64,000 nt of DNA from NCBI GenBank assembly GCA_900169235.1, contig FWCC01000241.1, forward strand, positions 124,001-188,000, given 5' to 3'. Below, piece after piece: positions 22,639 through 36,079 of this stretch (position 1 is the first letter of the stretch; the number at the start of each line of letters is the position of its first letter). The notes below the pieces were generated by a model. That model searched no databases. It was not told where the DNA came from and worked only from the letters and a program-made list of their open reading frames with translations. The DNA comes from Zarea fungicola (taxonomy: Eukaryota > Ascomycota > Sordariomycetes > Hypocreales > Cordycipitaceae). The position numbers and the translations under genes are program-made.

Positions 22639-25600
22639 CGTGACAAGAAACAGAGGAGAGCTGAAGTTTCGTCACTAATCAAGCTGCAAAAAGAAATAAT
22701 AAAAAAAGTACAGAAGGACAAGGAAAGAATGCGCCCTCTTCGCCGCTCTTTGCAAGCACCTGTGTTAAGAAAGACACACCCCGTCGCTCGTTGATGCGTT
22801 GCGTCCACAGAGCCACTTGCGCCAAGACAAAGGCAAACGAAGAGTGCTAATCTTGATGCATTCAAAGAAATGGTGTAAGTTGGGAAGTTAATCGAAGAAG
22901 ATGATACCCAACAGCAAGACATCTGACGATCCGAGATTAGGAATAGCCAGTCGCAAAGACTGGGGCGGGCGGAGGATGAGCTGCGGGCACCAACGGACGG
23001 ACAAAAGCGGGCAGGACAACCAAGCAGGAAGGAGGCTGGCGCTGGGGGAGCGAGCCCGAGCCTCTCCCCCCAAGCCCCTCAACCTCTGGGGGCTTCTGGG
23101 GGGGCTTCTGGGGTGGCTTCTGGGGGCGGTTTATTAGCACTCTGTACTTTGCAGGGAAGGCATGGTGGGGCGTTTTACGGCGCTGAAGCCAGTCAGATCG
23201 CTCCGTTACGCGCTCTATCACCAGGGTCTACTGGGCAAACGGCACGCAGCCAGTCAGGTCCGTCATACGTTTTGCTAGAGCACACTTAAAAAATAAATGT
23301 GGCTGCAGAATTGGACTGCAGAGGGAATCAAAGGGGGCCGGGCGCATGCAAGAAGTGTGCATGCTGCTGCCCGTCTTGCCGTCCAAGCCAAAAGCTGTGC
23401 TGGCCGGGCTGGTCCAGCTGTCCCGCTGACCCAACTGGTGGTGGTGGTTGGAGGTGTCCTGGTTGGCATCACTATTATAAGGGGTTCTCGCGCGAGGCGG
23501 TCTGTTTCGTAGTTTTGTCCTAGAAATCTACGTATCCCATCTATTTGTGGCTTTGTTTCTTGACGATATCAGACTTGGCTTGTGCTCGTTGGCTGGGGGC
23601 CAATTCAGCGGCCACGACGTAGCCGCCAGCTGGATGATGCAGCACCCCAGTCTATGCCCTGCCACCTGGTTGTCGGCTAGTGATCCTTCCCCCCAGAGCA
23701 AGGGAAGCAGCTGGTGGTGGGCACGATGGCTGCCCGCAGTGCCTTTGTGCCCCTCCGTAACAATAACGGCTGCCAGTAACGGTCCAGACTTCTCCAGCAC
23801 GTGCCATACAGTGAAGATCTTTGTTATTAGCGTCAGGGAGTTCCCGCCGTTTCAGCCTGCAAATCTCGACAGTTCCCAGTCGTTACACCGTACATACGTT
23901 AGCTACCAAGGTATCATTTGCAGCGATTAGACAACGGCATCATCCGCATGTGATTTAATGGGACCAGGTTTCAAACTAGCGCCTGCCACAAACGAAAGAT
24001 TTATTAAGCTCTAAAAAGAACTTTGCAAAGACTGACGGGTAGCTCGTAGGCATTCTTATCTTTCCACTCTATACTATAGAAAATGGTGTTTGTGTTCCCC
24101 TAGAATCATTTTATATAAACCTTGTTGTGTTACTCTCCCCTTTACTTTGATGGTAGAATAGTATTCTTAGAGACAAGACCGACATTGGCAGCTAGTCTAC
24201 CAGCTTTCGCCGAATTCTCCCGACTTGCGCAGTATCACACCCTGGTGTAATGTCACAGTACTAGACACAGATACTCTAAAGTAGAATTTACTGTTTACTT
24301 ATAAGTGAATTTGGGATTATTGTTATTATTATTTAATTTGCATATCAAAATTTGTTGCTTTCAGCAGCTGAGTTTTGCAAACCAGCGACCACACTTTGGC
24401 CCCAGGACATGTCAATCCAACTTCGCTTTGGAAGGAAAGTACACTGACAATCGAGCGCGTATACATTATGGCCGTTTAAGTGTGCATACATTAGATGGCT
24501 TCTTTTGAATATAGCTGCGGTACCATCCGCTACTTCTGATCCTTTTGAAATCGGACACTGTGCTACATACCGTCCGTGGACATTGGACGGTTCCATCACT
24601 TTTGGATGTCTCGCACATCGCAATCACACCCTGCAGCCTTTTTCAAGTTCACCAGTTAATTCTCTACAGATTCCCGTTACTGCGTCGAATTATTCGTATC
24701 CTTTTTTGGTCGCATCGCGGCTGCATCGAGCAGTGTTCGCCGTCATCAACGGAGCCATCTACCATCCCCCAGCGTCCAAACAGCAAAGCTGCCGTTGTAA
24801 ATACAGTACCTAGAACATTACAAAGAAAGGTCTGGATAGGTCCCATGCAAAATACGACAGATTATAATCACTTTTCGTTGCTTACATCTTTGAGGCGGAC
24901 AAGTGTTCAAGGTGACCACTGTAATCTGATACCTTGGGCACAGTACCTTTTGCGAAATTACCAAATCTCTGAGGAAACATACGGACTCCTCGCTTTAAAG
25001 TATGATGTCTTTCCCCCAAAATATTGGCCCAAGAATACCTTTGAGGCAGACTCGAGATTTGGTCCTGTGCAGCCGCTGTTTTTGCTCGCCGCAAAGGCCG
25101 TGCAAGCTCTCTTCCTCTTTTCTTGGGGTGGTTACTCGATGGTTAAGAGGGTATTTAGAAAATTTAGTAGACTGGTAACAATTTATCACTTTAAAGAAGA
25201 ATATATGCTCCAATTTTTGACTGAATATAGCGTGATCTTCCACTCTCAGTGGATGATGAGGACATTGCGACCTACCCTAGAGCAGAATGGCTCAAACGGG
25301 AAGAGGAACCAAGCTCGCGATAATGTTTCTCATGATTGTATTTGTGTATTTTTAAGCAAAAGAAGTCTCTTTTAATCCCATTTTAATCGCTATAGGTGTT
25401 CTAGTCTCAGTTCCTATTCTAAGTATGGACGTTTTATAACGAAGAGCAAAGGATCCCGCTGCATGAACTATGTACACTCGTCCGGAGATTCGAGTGGCAT
25501 CATGGACCACAAGAAACAATTGGATGTTACGGTATATATCTTGCGTAACTGTGATCTTTATTGACCTATATTCCAAAATTAAGGCTTACAAGCCCATGAA

Positions 25601-28600
25601 ACTCTGTAAAATACATAAACAGTAACTACACTTTCCAACGGTGACATAAATACTACGAATAGCCAGGTGTTGTGAGTTACCAGTTGCGTCAACATTGTTC
25701 TTCACAAGCTGCTTAACATTTGACATTGTCCTTGTTTATTGTCACATGAGATATGATAGAGTGCATACCAGTACTAGACTCCTTTGCTCTTCTCTCGTCA
25801 TACCGATAGGTGGCCCCAAAGAACCCACCGCCCGCTCTTCATTGACAACACAGCATAATTGTTTCACCTTGTCATGCAGTCATTTTATCTTAGCACTGGA
25901 GATTTCTGTAACCGAGTCAGTTGGGCTGAGAAATTGTGCTGTTCATAATGCATGCACGAAATACGTGGTACGTATTACCCGTCTTCCGTCGGGCCTTATC
26001 GAGCCGAGATGACGTGCGCCATTCGTCTCCCAGCGCAGACTCTCGGCCTATTTTTTTTGTAGCAGTTCAAAGCTCGAAGAGCCATATTATATGACTAAAC
26101 AGTATTTTGTGCATCGCTATGTATGTAGCGGCTGTTTTGTAGCATTACGAGATGGACCTGCGCTTTCTGGCACAGCGCAGCTACGGCCAGAGCACAGTAG
26201 CGCTGTGGCGTAACCACATGCAGGCTTTATTGCGCAATATTCATTTACAGGCCCCAATAGGAGACGAGACGCTGCAGGGCCGTTTTCTCCTGCACCTCCG
26301 ATATTGACTTTTTACAAAATCAGCTCACAGGAGGTGGATAGGGCCCGCTCGTGGTGAGTGATCACTTGCGCGGATCAGATGTGTGTGTCTTCGTAATCCG
26401 GCTCCCTGACCTTCCCCCTTGAGAGGATTTCCAACTTACTTTGAGGGCTGCATAATATGAAAGTCCATTATACGACCGAGGCTCTTGAGTGGCCAGGTGG
26501 AAAGAAAAAACACGAGCAAGGGTACTTTCGCTTGGTTCGGGCTAGGATCGGCGCCGTTGGCGAAAGGAACCAGCCAGCTCGGAGATGTAACCATCCGAGG
26601 AAGCTCAGGCTCTGGAGCATTGATTTTCTTCATACTTCTCTCTACACTTAAGAGGCGTTTTTTTAATTCCTACCTTTTGAAGATCGGCAAGCCTGAATTG
26701 TTGAAGAAAACCCGCACTTTACAGGGGCTTGTTAGGCAGTCATGCGGTTCCGCAGGATGATGCATGGCTAGCTCGTCAACCTGCCGCCTTTCGTTCTCCA
26801 TACCTGCGACTAACTAACAAGAGATCAAAATGTGACACTTCAAAAAGCTACTCGCGCAAAGGCCAACCGGCCGAGAGCTGGCCCACACAGTCCAGCTAGC
26901 GGGCGAGGCAAACTAGCAGTGTCGATCGTCGGTTGCGTTGGCAGACCAGACCGCCTAACTTGACATTTTCCTCTTGTTTCGGGGGCCAGGCTTGCCTCAG
27001 ATTGCCGCTCTTGCGCGCGCGCAAGGAGCGTTGACGAAGTGAAACAGAGATCTGGGGGTTCATGATCTTGCCTTGGGAAAATAGGCTTACAATAGACTGG
27101 TGAGCTGTAATTCAAACCACAACACAATTGTAGACCGGAGCCAGTAAAGGATAATCAGTTGCACTGCCAAGTTCCTGGGGGACTATGTGCCTTGTATTAC
27201 CCCTCCTCAATATGAGTCCGCGTAGCACAGAGCGGTTAACTGGGGTTGGCATGTATAGTAATACAGTGCTCATGTTCGGCAAAGCACAGCTAGTTGGCCG
27301 CCATAAAGCGACTGGATTGTCAACGAGGCGAACCCTGGTCATGCATTAGGGGACAGCAGGGAGTGTGGTTGGCAAGCCTGGGTTTGAGACATGCTGGGCG
27401 GGCAGGTGTGTGAGAGCAGGCAAAAAAAGAAGCCCATTTGGGTCTGTCAATCCTCTCTGTTCGAAAGAGGCAGGTCGAGGTCATCCTTGCAATTGCAAGG
27501 CGAGCATGGGGATTGGTCTAGGCAGGTTTGGCTGGGCCACCCTCTCTACAAGTGGTGGCTTTTTTACTCAAAGAGTATTGGAGTGGCCTGACTTTTGCAG
27601 TAGTTACTGGTAGGATCAACAGCAGGTCCTCCGCGGGGATGATGAGTCCGAATCGAAAGTCGAAAAACGGCCCCCCTCCACCCCTGCCGTCCAAGTCCGC
27701 CTGGGAGGAACACTGGATTGCGTGGATCAAGCATTTCCTCCATCCTGGACTTGGTAGGGCCCGCGTTGGGGCTGCAGCCAAGGTCGCATCGAACGAGGGC
27801 GGGCGCCTAGATGCAGCCAATCGGGCGTCGCCCTTGGCCTGACCCCGGTCCTTGTGGGTGGGTGGCAGGAAGGTGGCCTAGCCAGTGAGATTGCCGTTGC
27901 AATATAGGGTTTTTTTAGGCTGAAGGATGGATGCAGGCAGGCAAGCAGCCAAAGTAGGCGTGCTGAGAAGTCTTGGTAGCTAGTGAGAGGAAACATGGTT
28001 GATGGGCGGCGGGCGGCGATTGAATGATGAGCAAAACGCTTGTGGGTGGAACCTTGCCATCAGTTGGCCCCCGCCCAGTCGGTCTAGAGTATCGAGAGCC
28101 ACAGCGGGAGGGTCACTGATTGGCCTGGCGCAACGGTTGGACCAGTGCGGGCGTTTATATCGAGGCAGCTGAGTGGGCGAGGCAAGGCGAGAGAAACAAT
28201 TTGACAGGTTCATCTAGTACGGTATCAGGTAGGTTGGGAATAAACACTCTGTTTGTTGACAGGGAATACAGGGCTGTGCAGAGCGGTACCAGGACAGGCA
28301 AGATTCGCCGCGTAGGCTGGGGCGGAAGGTTAGGTACCTTTGGTCGTTACAGGGCAGTGCCCAGTATGCTGGCCGATGTTTTGATGCAAATAACTTGGTA
28401 CCTGCCTACTACCTCCCTGCTAAAGCCAAAAGCTTATCTACGGGGACATGCATATTAACACGGAAGGTATACACCAAGTATGTACTATCACATTGAAGGT
28501 CCTCAATAACCCCAATGGCCTCCAACTTTTGACCCATGTATACTGCTGCCTACTCGGTATCTACTCAACAGCATCCAGTACAAGCACACTGACCTCCCTA

Positions 28601-29899
28601 GCTGATCAAAGAAAATCACCTTGCCTTTTGGCTTGCTCATAAACTGTCACTAAGCACATATATTTGCTGCAAGAGTGTGATGTGTTTGCATTGAACCTTG
28701 CAGTGTACCCGCCTCGCCCATCACCGGCTGGTAGTTGGTTAGGTAGCACTCTGCCCCGGGCTGGCTGTAGCTTCAGTGCAGTGCAGTGCAGACAGGCAGG
28801 CCATGTCCCCACCACTTCGCTACAGCGCTCCATTTGTCCAGATCAGGCTGTCATTGCTACCTTGCTACCTACCTTTGTCCTGTCTTGCTTCATGCAGCCT
28901 CATGCATCGTTCTCTGTCAATGACTCCACCACCACCACCACCACCACACCACACCACCATGTAAACCACAATTTGTCGACTTTTCCTTGTCGACATGGCC
29001 ATCCACCAATCCTTTTGGGGCCATTTGGCGGTTTGGTGCAGTGGGGGCCAATGTTCCCGTCAAGCCACGGCAAGAAGGGCCTTTTTGCTGCTTCTCGAGA
29101 AACCTTGCCCTGTCCTGTCTCTGCATCTACTGTATGTCTCTGGGTCTTCAAATCCGTGCAGTTAATTAACTAGCCCAGGTTTTCTGCTCCTTGTACAACA
29201 TCATTGCCAGCCCAGTTGCCTCGTTGCCACCCTCCCGGCTGTTGCAATTACCAACCTTGTCCGTGTCACTCGGTCTGGCCAGCCCGATCTACAAGCAAAC
29301 ACACTCACACGCACACGCACTTTGTTGCTGTCTCTCGGCATTCTCTTCCTCCTGCTCCTTCGACTCCTCTGACCATCTTTCCTGATCCTTGTCAATTCCA
29401 CCAACATAACTGTTGTGCATGCATCGCATCCACCCACACCATATCGACAAGTGCAGAGTAATACCCTGTTTGCATCTACCATCTCCGTTCCCCGGGTTAT
29501 AACCCACTCACCACCCTCTCCTCTCGCCTTGCTTCTTCATTCTTGACTTGTAACCAGCCTGTCAAGTTTCCTTGGGTTTTCCCCTTTGCCCTATCTTGAT
29601 GTCCTGGTAAACAGAGTATAGCTTCTACTCTGCCTGCAAGCTTGCGAGTGGACAATACCATACGCTGGGTCAGCGAACCGGCGGGCGCTTGGTTGGTTCC
29701 AGCTCTTGCTACTCCAACGACCACGCCCACGTCTGCAATGACAGGTGCAGCTGGTCTGTAGTGCTGGCTCACACCTGTTTCTCGCCTCATTTTTATGCTA
29801 ATAGTTTTCGCCATTTTTCTGCTTTCATTTCTTTTCCCTTCTTCTGGTACCTCGCCATTGTCGCATGCGCGGTAGCTTCCTGGGTATATAACAATCAAG
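22639..29899. other. 7.3-kb gene-poor region between divergent genes
   Basis: This lies between the start of nitrilase copy 2 (minus) and the start of membrane protein copy 3 (plus). It holds a G-rich tandem repeat at 23084-23129, a visibly AT-rich segment at about 24000-26100, and a (CCA)n run near 28929-28960. The longest frame from an ATG is 24845-25375 (176 codons, plus strand), with no recognisable homology. The last 1.5 kb before 29900 is C/T-rich, as in long fungal promoters or leaders. I find no transposase, reverse transcriptase, long terminal repeat or tRNA. Confidence 0.5.
23084..23129. repeat. G-rich short tandem repeat
   Basis: Four imperfect copies of a 12-14-bp unit of the type GGCTTCTGGGGG. 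The plus strand has several G runs close together, so a G-quadruplex is conceivable; this is untested. Confidence 0.75.
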
Positions 29900-31796
29900 A
29901 TGACACAACGACAACACTCTCTGTTGGCGCTATGTCTGTTAGCTGCCTCAACAGCTGTCGTCGCACTCCAGGTTGCTCCGGGCTCCCCTTGCGCCAGTTT
30001 ATGCCTGGGATCAGGATCCGACAATAATTGGAGCGCTGATGCCTCCAACACAAACTCGAGTGAAATTACCTGCTCCGACGCAGCGTACGTGGATACCAAG
30101 GTCGGCCTCAAATTCAAACAATGTCTTGACTGCCTGCGGACAAGCTCGCGCGGCAACTGGGGTGAGACTGATGCCAAGTGGTTTGTTTGTAAGTTCTTTT
30201 TTTCCTTGCATTCAAAAAATAAAATTATGGTCATTCTACTGGTAGTGTGAACTTTATTTCTAACATATTGGGCTCAGACAATTTGCGATTCGCTGTCGAC
30301 GTCTGCCTCTTTGACTCGCCCGAGGCATCCAACACCGCCCCAATCTCTCCCTGCGCGAACAACAAGAGCTGCAACAATCTCAAAGCTGCACTCACTGGCG
30401 ACAAACTTGCCCCAACACAAGACACAGCATGGGATTACTGCTACACTGACGATGGAGTATTTATGGGCTCGGATCGAACCACTTGCATGCAATGTCTGCG
30501 TGAGTCGCAAGATCAGACTTACATGGCCAACTGTACGCTACACTTATGCTATCAAAATATGAAGCTCCCAGTCACTAATGGATAACAATAGTTTTGACAG
30601 CTCTAGAAGCTGGGTGTCGCCAGACTCCAGAAAAAGGCACCGCCATTGGTTTGAGTGGTACCGTCTTCGCAAACCAGCAAGTCAACATTACGGACCCCAG
30701 CCTGCCACCAGCGGAGGAGCATGGTTCTCTTTCCACAGCAACTGTTATTGGCATCGCAGTCAGTGTCATTGTGGTAGCGCTGATCGGTGTCGGTCTTCTT
30801 CTCTTCTACTGTCACAAGCGAAAGACGGAAGAGAACTGGGATGACTACTACTACGACTCAAACCTGCCCCGCCAGCATGAGCGCCGTCAACAACTGCCAA
30901 GGACCCTAAAGCAACACCAGGCCTCTCCACAGTCGATTCAATCGCTTCCAAACAGACCTAATAATGTGACTGAGATTCCACGCACAATGTTCATTCGTCG
31001 CAACCCAAAGTACCCAGACGAAAAGAGCAACAACATCATCACGAGTGGTGACTACTACGACAGCATAGAGAGAGGCCTGCGCAACACCGCCACCACTGCC
31101 AGCAGCTATCCTATGAAGGAACTCAGTCCTCCTGCTGCCCACTCTACTGGCACTCTTCACTCAAACTACTCGGGACGTTCCGTATCCCGTGGCCGCTCCC
31201 GCAATCCGGCCACTTCGCATGGCGTTTCTCCGACTGTTTACCAGCGTCGCGCCGAGCGCGAGCGCGAAGGCTCTGTGCCTACATCATCTTCCACCTCTTT
31301 CTCTCAGACCCACCGTGCTCCCACCCCTCCTGCCTCTGTGCATAAGCGCGTCCGGTCTAATACGCCAGATTCATTTGCTGTTCAGGCCTACCTCGACGCG
31401 GCTGCCGAGACTGAGCGCATGGCAGAAGCGGCAGCGGCGGCCGCAATCTCCCCCACAGCCTCGACAGCTACCTCCGCCGGTAGCAGCAAGCGTCGATCGA
31501 TGCGCTCTCTTCTCTCTCTCCCCAAGATTACCACCTCCAAGAAGGATACGCCGCTTAGCCACAAGTACATCCTGCAGCCACCAATCAGCAATGATCCCGT
31601 CTTCCATGGGGATAAAAACATTTCCCGTCCCATCTTGGCCAAGGAAGAGCCGCGCTTCATTGACTCCAATACTATAAGTGGTGCTGTCATTGTGTCTAGA
31701 GCCCCAAGGGCACCGACACCAGACCCTCACGACAAGTACGCAGAATATCGCGAGGTCCCTCTCAAGAGCGGCAAAAGCGACTTGTATGGGATGTAA
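29900..31796 (+). CDS. Cysteine-rich single-pass membrane protein, copy 3
   Basis: Three exons: 29900-30188, 30278-30532 and 30592-31796, 582 residues. A signal peptide (MTQRQHSLLALCLLAASTAV) precedes module 1 (APGSPCASLCLG... CLDCL) and module 2 (RFAVDVCLF... SPCANNKSC... CMQCL), then TALEAGCRQTP. One membrane helix lies at about 230-254, followed by HKRK and a tail of about 325 residues rich in Ser, Arg and Ala, with a polyalanine patch. Exons 1 plus 2 total 544 nt in both this copy and copy 1, and the introns fall at the same codons and phase, so the two are clear paralogs. A TATATAA lies only 9 bp upstream of the ATG. It is on the opposite strand to copies 1 and 2. Function unknown; a cell-surface sensor is a guess from architecture only. 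Confidence 0.85.
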
Positions 31797-34700
31797 CCGG
31801 CAACTCTTTTTTATTTGTTCGTATTCTTCTCCCTTCTTTTCTCTCTTCTTTCTCCTCTTTCTCCTATATACCTCTATTCTTCTCAACCCCCTTCGCCGAT
31901 TATTCCTCGACTTCTTTTCTCTCGTTACTCCAACCACGAGAAAAACACCGGTTCTGATTTACACATGTTTGGATTTGAGACGTAGTCTCTTAGACATCTT
32001 TTCTTGGGGTCTTTTCTTTTCGTATTTAAGTTTTACAACTATTGCGTGTTTTCTTTTGGCTTTTGGTTTGGGAGCAAGGATACCTTCTTCATTTTATCGC
32101 ATCAGATACAACAGAACCATTTTTGGGTAGCCATCAATCATTCACGGCTAGGAATTTACGCGGCAATCGCGGCTTTATATCACATTATTATCGCATTATT
32201 ATCTCCTTATTGCTTGCGTCTTATAGTACAATGACTTTACTTGCCTACTTTGATAGCTTTTGGATTGAGATGATGACTTTACTGCGGGCAAGCAAAATAA
32301 TCAAGCATAGAAACCATGTCATGAATGCAGTAATCATTATAAACGGGTGTATCAACTCACTGTGTCCTGCTACCTATACCAAACTTACTAAAGACGTGTT
32401 TTGTGGTATCACTGCAAGAGAGAAGACGGGATGTTACTTTAGATACAGTTGTAATTCAGTTTGAAGCGCCTCGCACGTCATGAGCACCATAAACCATGTT
32501 TCAAGCACGCACTAAATGTTAAAGTGTGCCGCCTATTAGTGGCAAAGAAGCATCTGGCACGCAGTGGCGTACTACCACCAACACAAGACCACAACCTATC
32601 AGAGGGCAAGAAACATGGAGCAGCATTTCGGCAAAACATGCCGGGCTGCTCTGCCTGTTTTTAAAAGACGATAGGCGTAGGTTGCAGTGGATGGTAGGGA
32701 TACTGATATAAAGGCCCTGCCAGACTATATGCCAAGAGTTAAGGCACAAACAGTGTGGCACTTGACTTCAATACCGGCTTCTGTCTTTCTACTCCTCCCT
32801 CCTGTCTATCTATATACCTATAACGGGGGCAAACACTGAGGGACACAAAGCTAGAATCGACTCCATGGGACATGTCCACCTACCCGACTTGGAGAGGTCC
32901 GAGATCGTAAAGGTTGCCTGTCTGGTATAGCACAAAAAGGCAGCCCGCCTTTGACTTTCATCACTTGACCCTGTTTATGACCGGGACGGGGAGGATCCGA
33001 CGTACAATTTTGTGGCAACCCTGGTCTATATCCATTCCTAGCAAAAATGCGAAACTGTTTCCGGCTTTTTGGGGAGGGACTTTTTGTTGCGGAATGGTGT
33101 GAAGCAATTAAATGAAGGAAAAATAATAATTACAACAGTGAAAGTGGGGAAGAAAGAAAGAAGCTGGTCTTGTTTACGGATACGCGGAAGGGTAGATGGA
33201 CATCAGGCAATACTCCAAAGCCACACCAGATCTCGCCGTAAAATCGGTCACTTTTATTAGCTCTGTACTTTTGATACGACCAGAAATTCCCTGTGGCGTA
33301 AACCAGTTCGAAACGGAAAAATTCCATGCTTACCAGTACCAATTCAGAAAAAAGGCCACAGAACAGTCACATACACGGGCACCCCTGCTCTGCGTGGGTT
33401 AGTCTCCAAGACCAAAAACACGTACTGACCACTTAGAAGAGGCGAGAAAGCGCCGGGGCTGGCAACAGTGTAACCCTCCACCGTCCGTCGCAACGAAGCC
33501 CCAAAGCCATGTTCAGCTCGACCATGCCTAGACTCTCCTGACCCCTGTCGTACAAGGTACTTGATAATTTAATGGCAAAATGCAGAGAATGGGAAGTCGT
33601 AGTGACATGCCTTCGGACCCGACAGAATGGAACGGCTTGCTGTTGGCTACTTTTGGTCATTTCCTAGCTCATGCTGAGTTTCTATTGGTCGAGCAAGCAC
33701 CGCCTAGTGACAAGGGGAGTGCGCAATCTAGACCATTTGGTTCGGAAACCTGTCCAAAGATGCTCGGGTTTCGGCCCATACGATGTTTGGGGAAGGAAGC
33801 CTTTTTTTTTCTTATTCTTCTTCTACTCCCCCAGGCTTTGTGTGCTCTAGATCAGACCACAAGATCGTGTCATGTGTCAAAATCTGTCGACACGCAAAAG
33901 GAAGCCAACATCATAGTAGCACACGGCACAAGCCGACACTGCAAGGCTGGGGAAACAGGCTGAGGAAACAGGCTTGCGCGAGAGGGCCAGTTTTCTCGGT
34001 CGCCAGTTGCCCGAGTTGTTGTCTCTCATGGTACGGGGGCACCAGACTACCCCGCTCAATGCGTTGTTCCAAAGTATTTAATTGACATGGGCTTGACCTG
34101 CTAAATAGCTACTAGTTACAGCAAGTGAATCCTCCTTGTGTAACCCATCTCAGCGGTGTATAGTTTAGCCCATGGGTATAAACCCCAGAAAGAAGCAATT
34201 ACTCCGTTCCCACCAATCGTACCAAATGCCAAGGGCGTCTCTAAAAGCAGCTGTATTTGTCGAGCCAGTTAAGAAACAGGCCCCATCACAGCATCCTGCG
34301 ATATAGAGTAAGACTGCCAAGCACTAAAGTTTGCAGTGTGTAGGCAATGTGCAAGGAACTTTTGTGCATGCGGGTTGGTTCCGCCTGTGCAGATGTGGTG
34401 GGTTTCTCTAGTTTGCAAGATTGCTGCTGCCTATCAATAACAAGAACACGTCGGCTTTTGCAGCAAAGGTCCAACATTTGTTTTTTTATGTGCCGATGGA
34501 TCAACAGCCAAGTAACTACTCTGTTTCCCCGCTTCCCTTTGCAGAACACGCAAGCACAAAAAGCCACGGGGCGGGTAGGTTTCAACAGAATTCCGCTTGA
34601 GCTCTGTTCTTATGCCTCTTTCCGGTATTTACTTGTTTTCCCATTTTCCCTCTTCCTGATCATCTCATGGTGGAAAAAAAATTAACCCTTTTTTACAACG

Positions 34701-36079
34701 CCTCCATTCTCCACCAGGCCGCCTCGATTGTGCCGAGTAACACCCCGCTCATAGATTAATACAAGAAGAGAAAGGTCAAACTTGCTAAGGCGGAGAGTAT
34801 TCGCCGACAAAGTGTGGGAGGGGAGGCGTGGCGGCGCACGCCACCGTTTGAGTGATTGTGACAACAACGCCCGCCCTGCTTGACAGGCCTCCCGAAGCTG
34901 TTCTCTTACTTGCAGGCATCCAACTAAACTCGTAATATCCCTCCAAGGTGTGATGAACAGGAAGCCAAACCTATTTTGCTGTCTGAGAGCAGGGGTTGTT
35001 TTGTCCAAAAGCAGTCAAATGGCTGTGGTCACAGTACGTAATAGATCAATACCAGATGCTGCTAAAAGCAAACTTTCCCAAACGCCTCGTTTTCTTGTGT
35101 CTAGGGGGCTGCAGTAGTTCCCACGGCAGTTGGTGTAGGAGAGATGCAGGATATGTTGCGCTTTTTTTTTGGTGTTGCGCTTTCAGATCGGCTGCCACCG
35201 TGATCTCTCTCGGCTGGTGCACATTGTGACATGGGCTGCGTATGGCAACCCTACTATAGTTGTTTAAATCCTGTAGCTTGGGAAGGTTTCAAACTAGGAA
35301 AATATGGTGGCCAAAAGGTTTCCCACCAGAATAATGGGGCAAATTAGTCTACAATTAGCTGTTGGAACATCCCGACATTTGCAGAAATCGGTACGAGGAC
35401 GCCAAGCAAATCTCAAGCCAAAGTTTTGGTGGCTGATGTCTAGCTACTTGAGAATCTAGGCTGTGAATTTGAAAGTACGGCAGTGATGGGTGTCACACTA
35501 AATATATACAATAGAAGTCTCTAAAGTCATTGTCCGCATCATTACGGTACTGGTTAGCTGGACGTAAAGGTGCTCAAGACCTGATGACTGATGACACTTT
35601 CGGCCTTTGGAGGCTTTTTGGGAGCGCCTTTTCGACGTACATGTGTTGAAAATTGCTCTGTAAGCGGGCAGGCGAACCGGAAGAAGGGACGCCTTACACT
35701 AGCCCGCATCGTCATAAACACCCCGACTAAACCTCGTCCACACCTCCACCTTTGCACGCCTTAACACCGGGTTATTCGCAGCCAAACTTTGTTCCATTTA
35801 CCCACTACTGGGTCTATCGGTAACCGGATGACTACTGGAACCCTGCGTCCTGTTCTCTTCCCGCAAAGGCTGTCTTGTCATCGAAACTCGTGTTTGTGTT
35901 GCGGCTGAATATCGATATATATAAGTCAGCATCCCGACCACCTTGTCTGCTGTCTGGCTGAGAGCGAGCATCTCTTTTGGAGCTATTAGGCAAAAAGTAA
36001 AAAGTATTATGAGCTGATTAATCTCTCCTGAAAAAAAAACCCCCAAGTAAAGAAGTGGGCATAAGAAAGAAGAAAAAAA
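31797..36079. other. Long intergenic region (4.3 kb)
   Basis: Between membrane protein copy 3 and nitrilase copy 3. It starts with a T/C-rich stretch (31805-31930) that fits a 3' UTR, followed by AT-rich DNA to about 32460. The remainder must carry the promoter of nitrilase copy 3. Only short unrelated open frames are present. Confidence 0.5.

Noticed and set aside
24845..25375. 176-codon plus-strand frame in the gene gap
   Set aside because: No recognisable homology, no splice or start context that stands out, and AT-rich surroundings; kept only as a lead in the findings.
22639..29899. Transposon or retroelement in the gene-poor gap
   Set aside because: No transposase, integrase or reverse transcriptase motifs, terminal repeats or target-site duplications were recognised.
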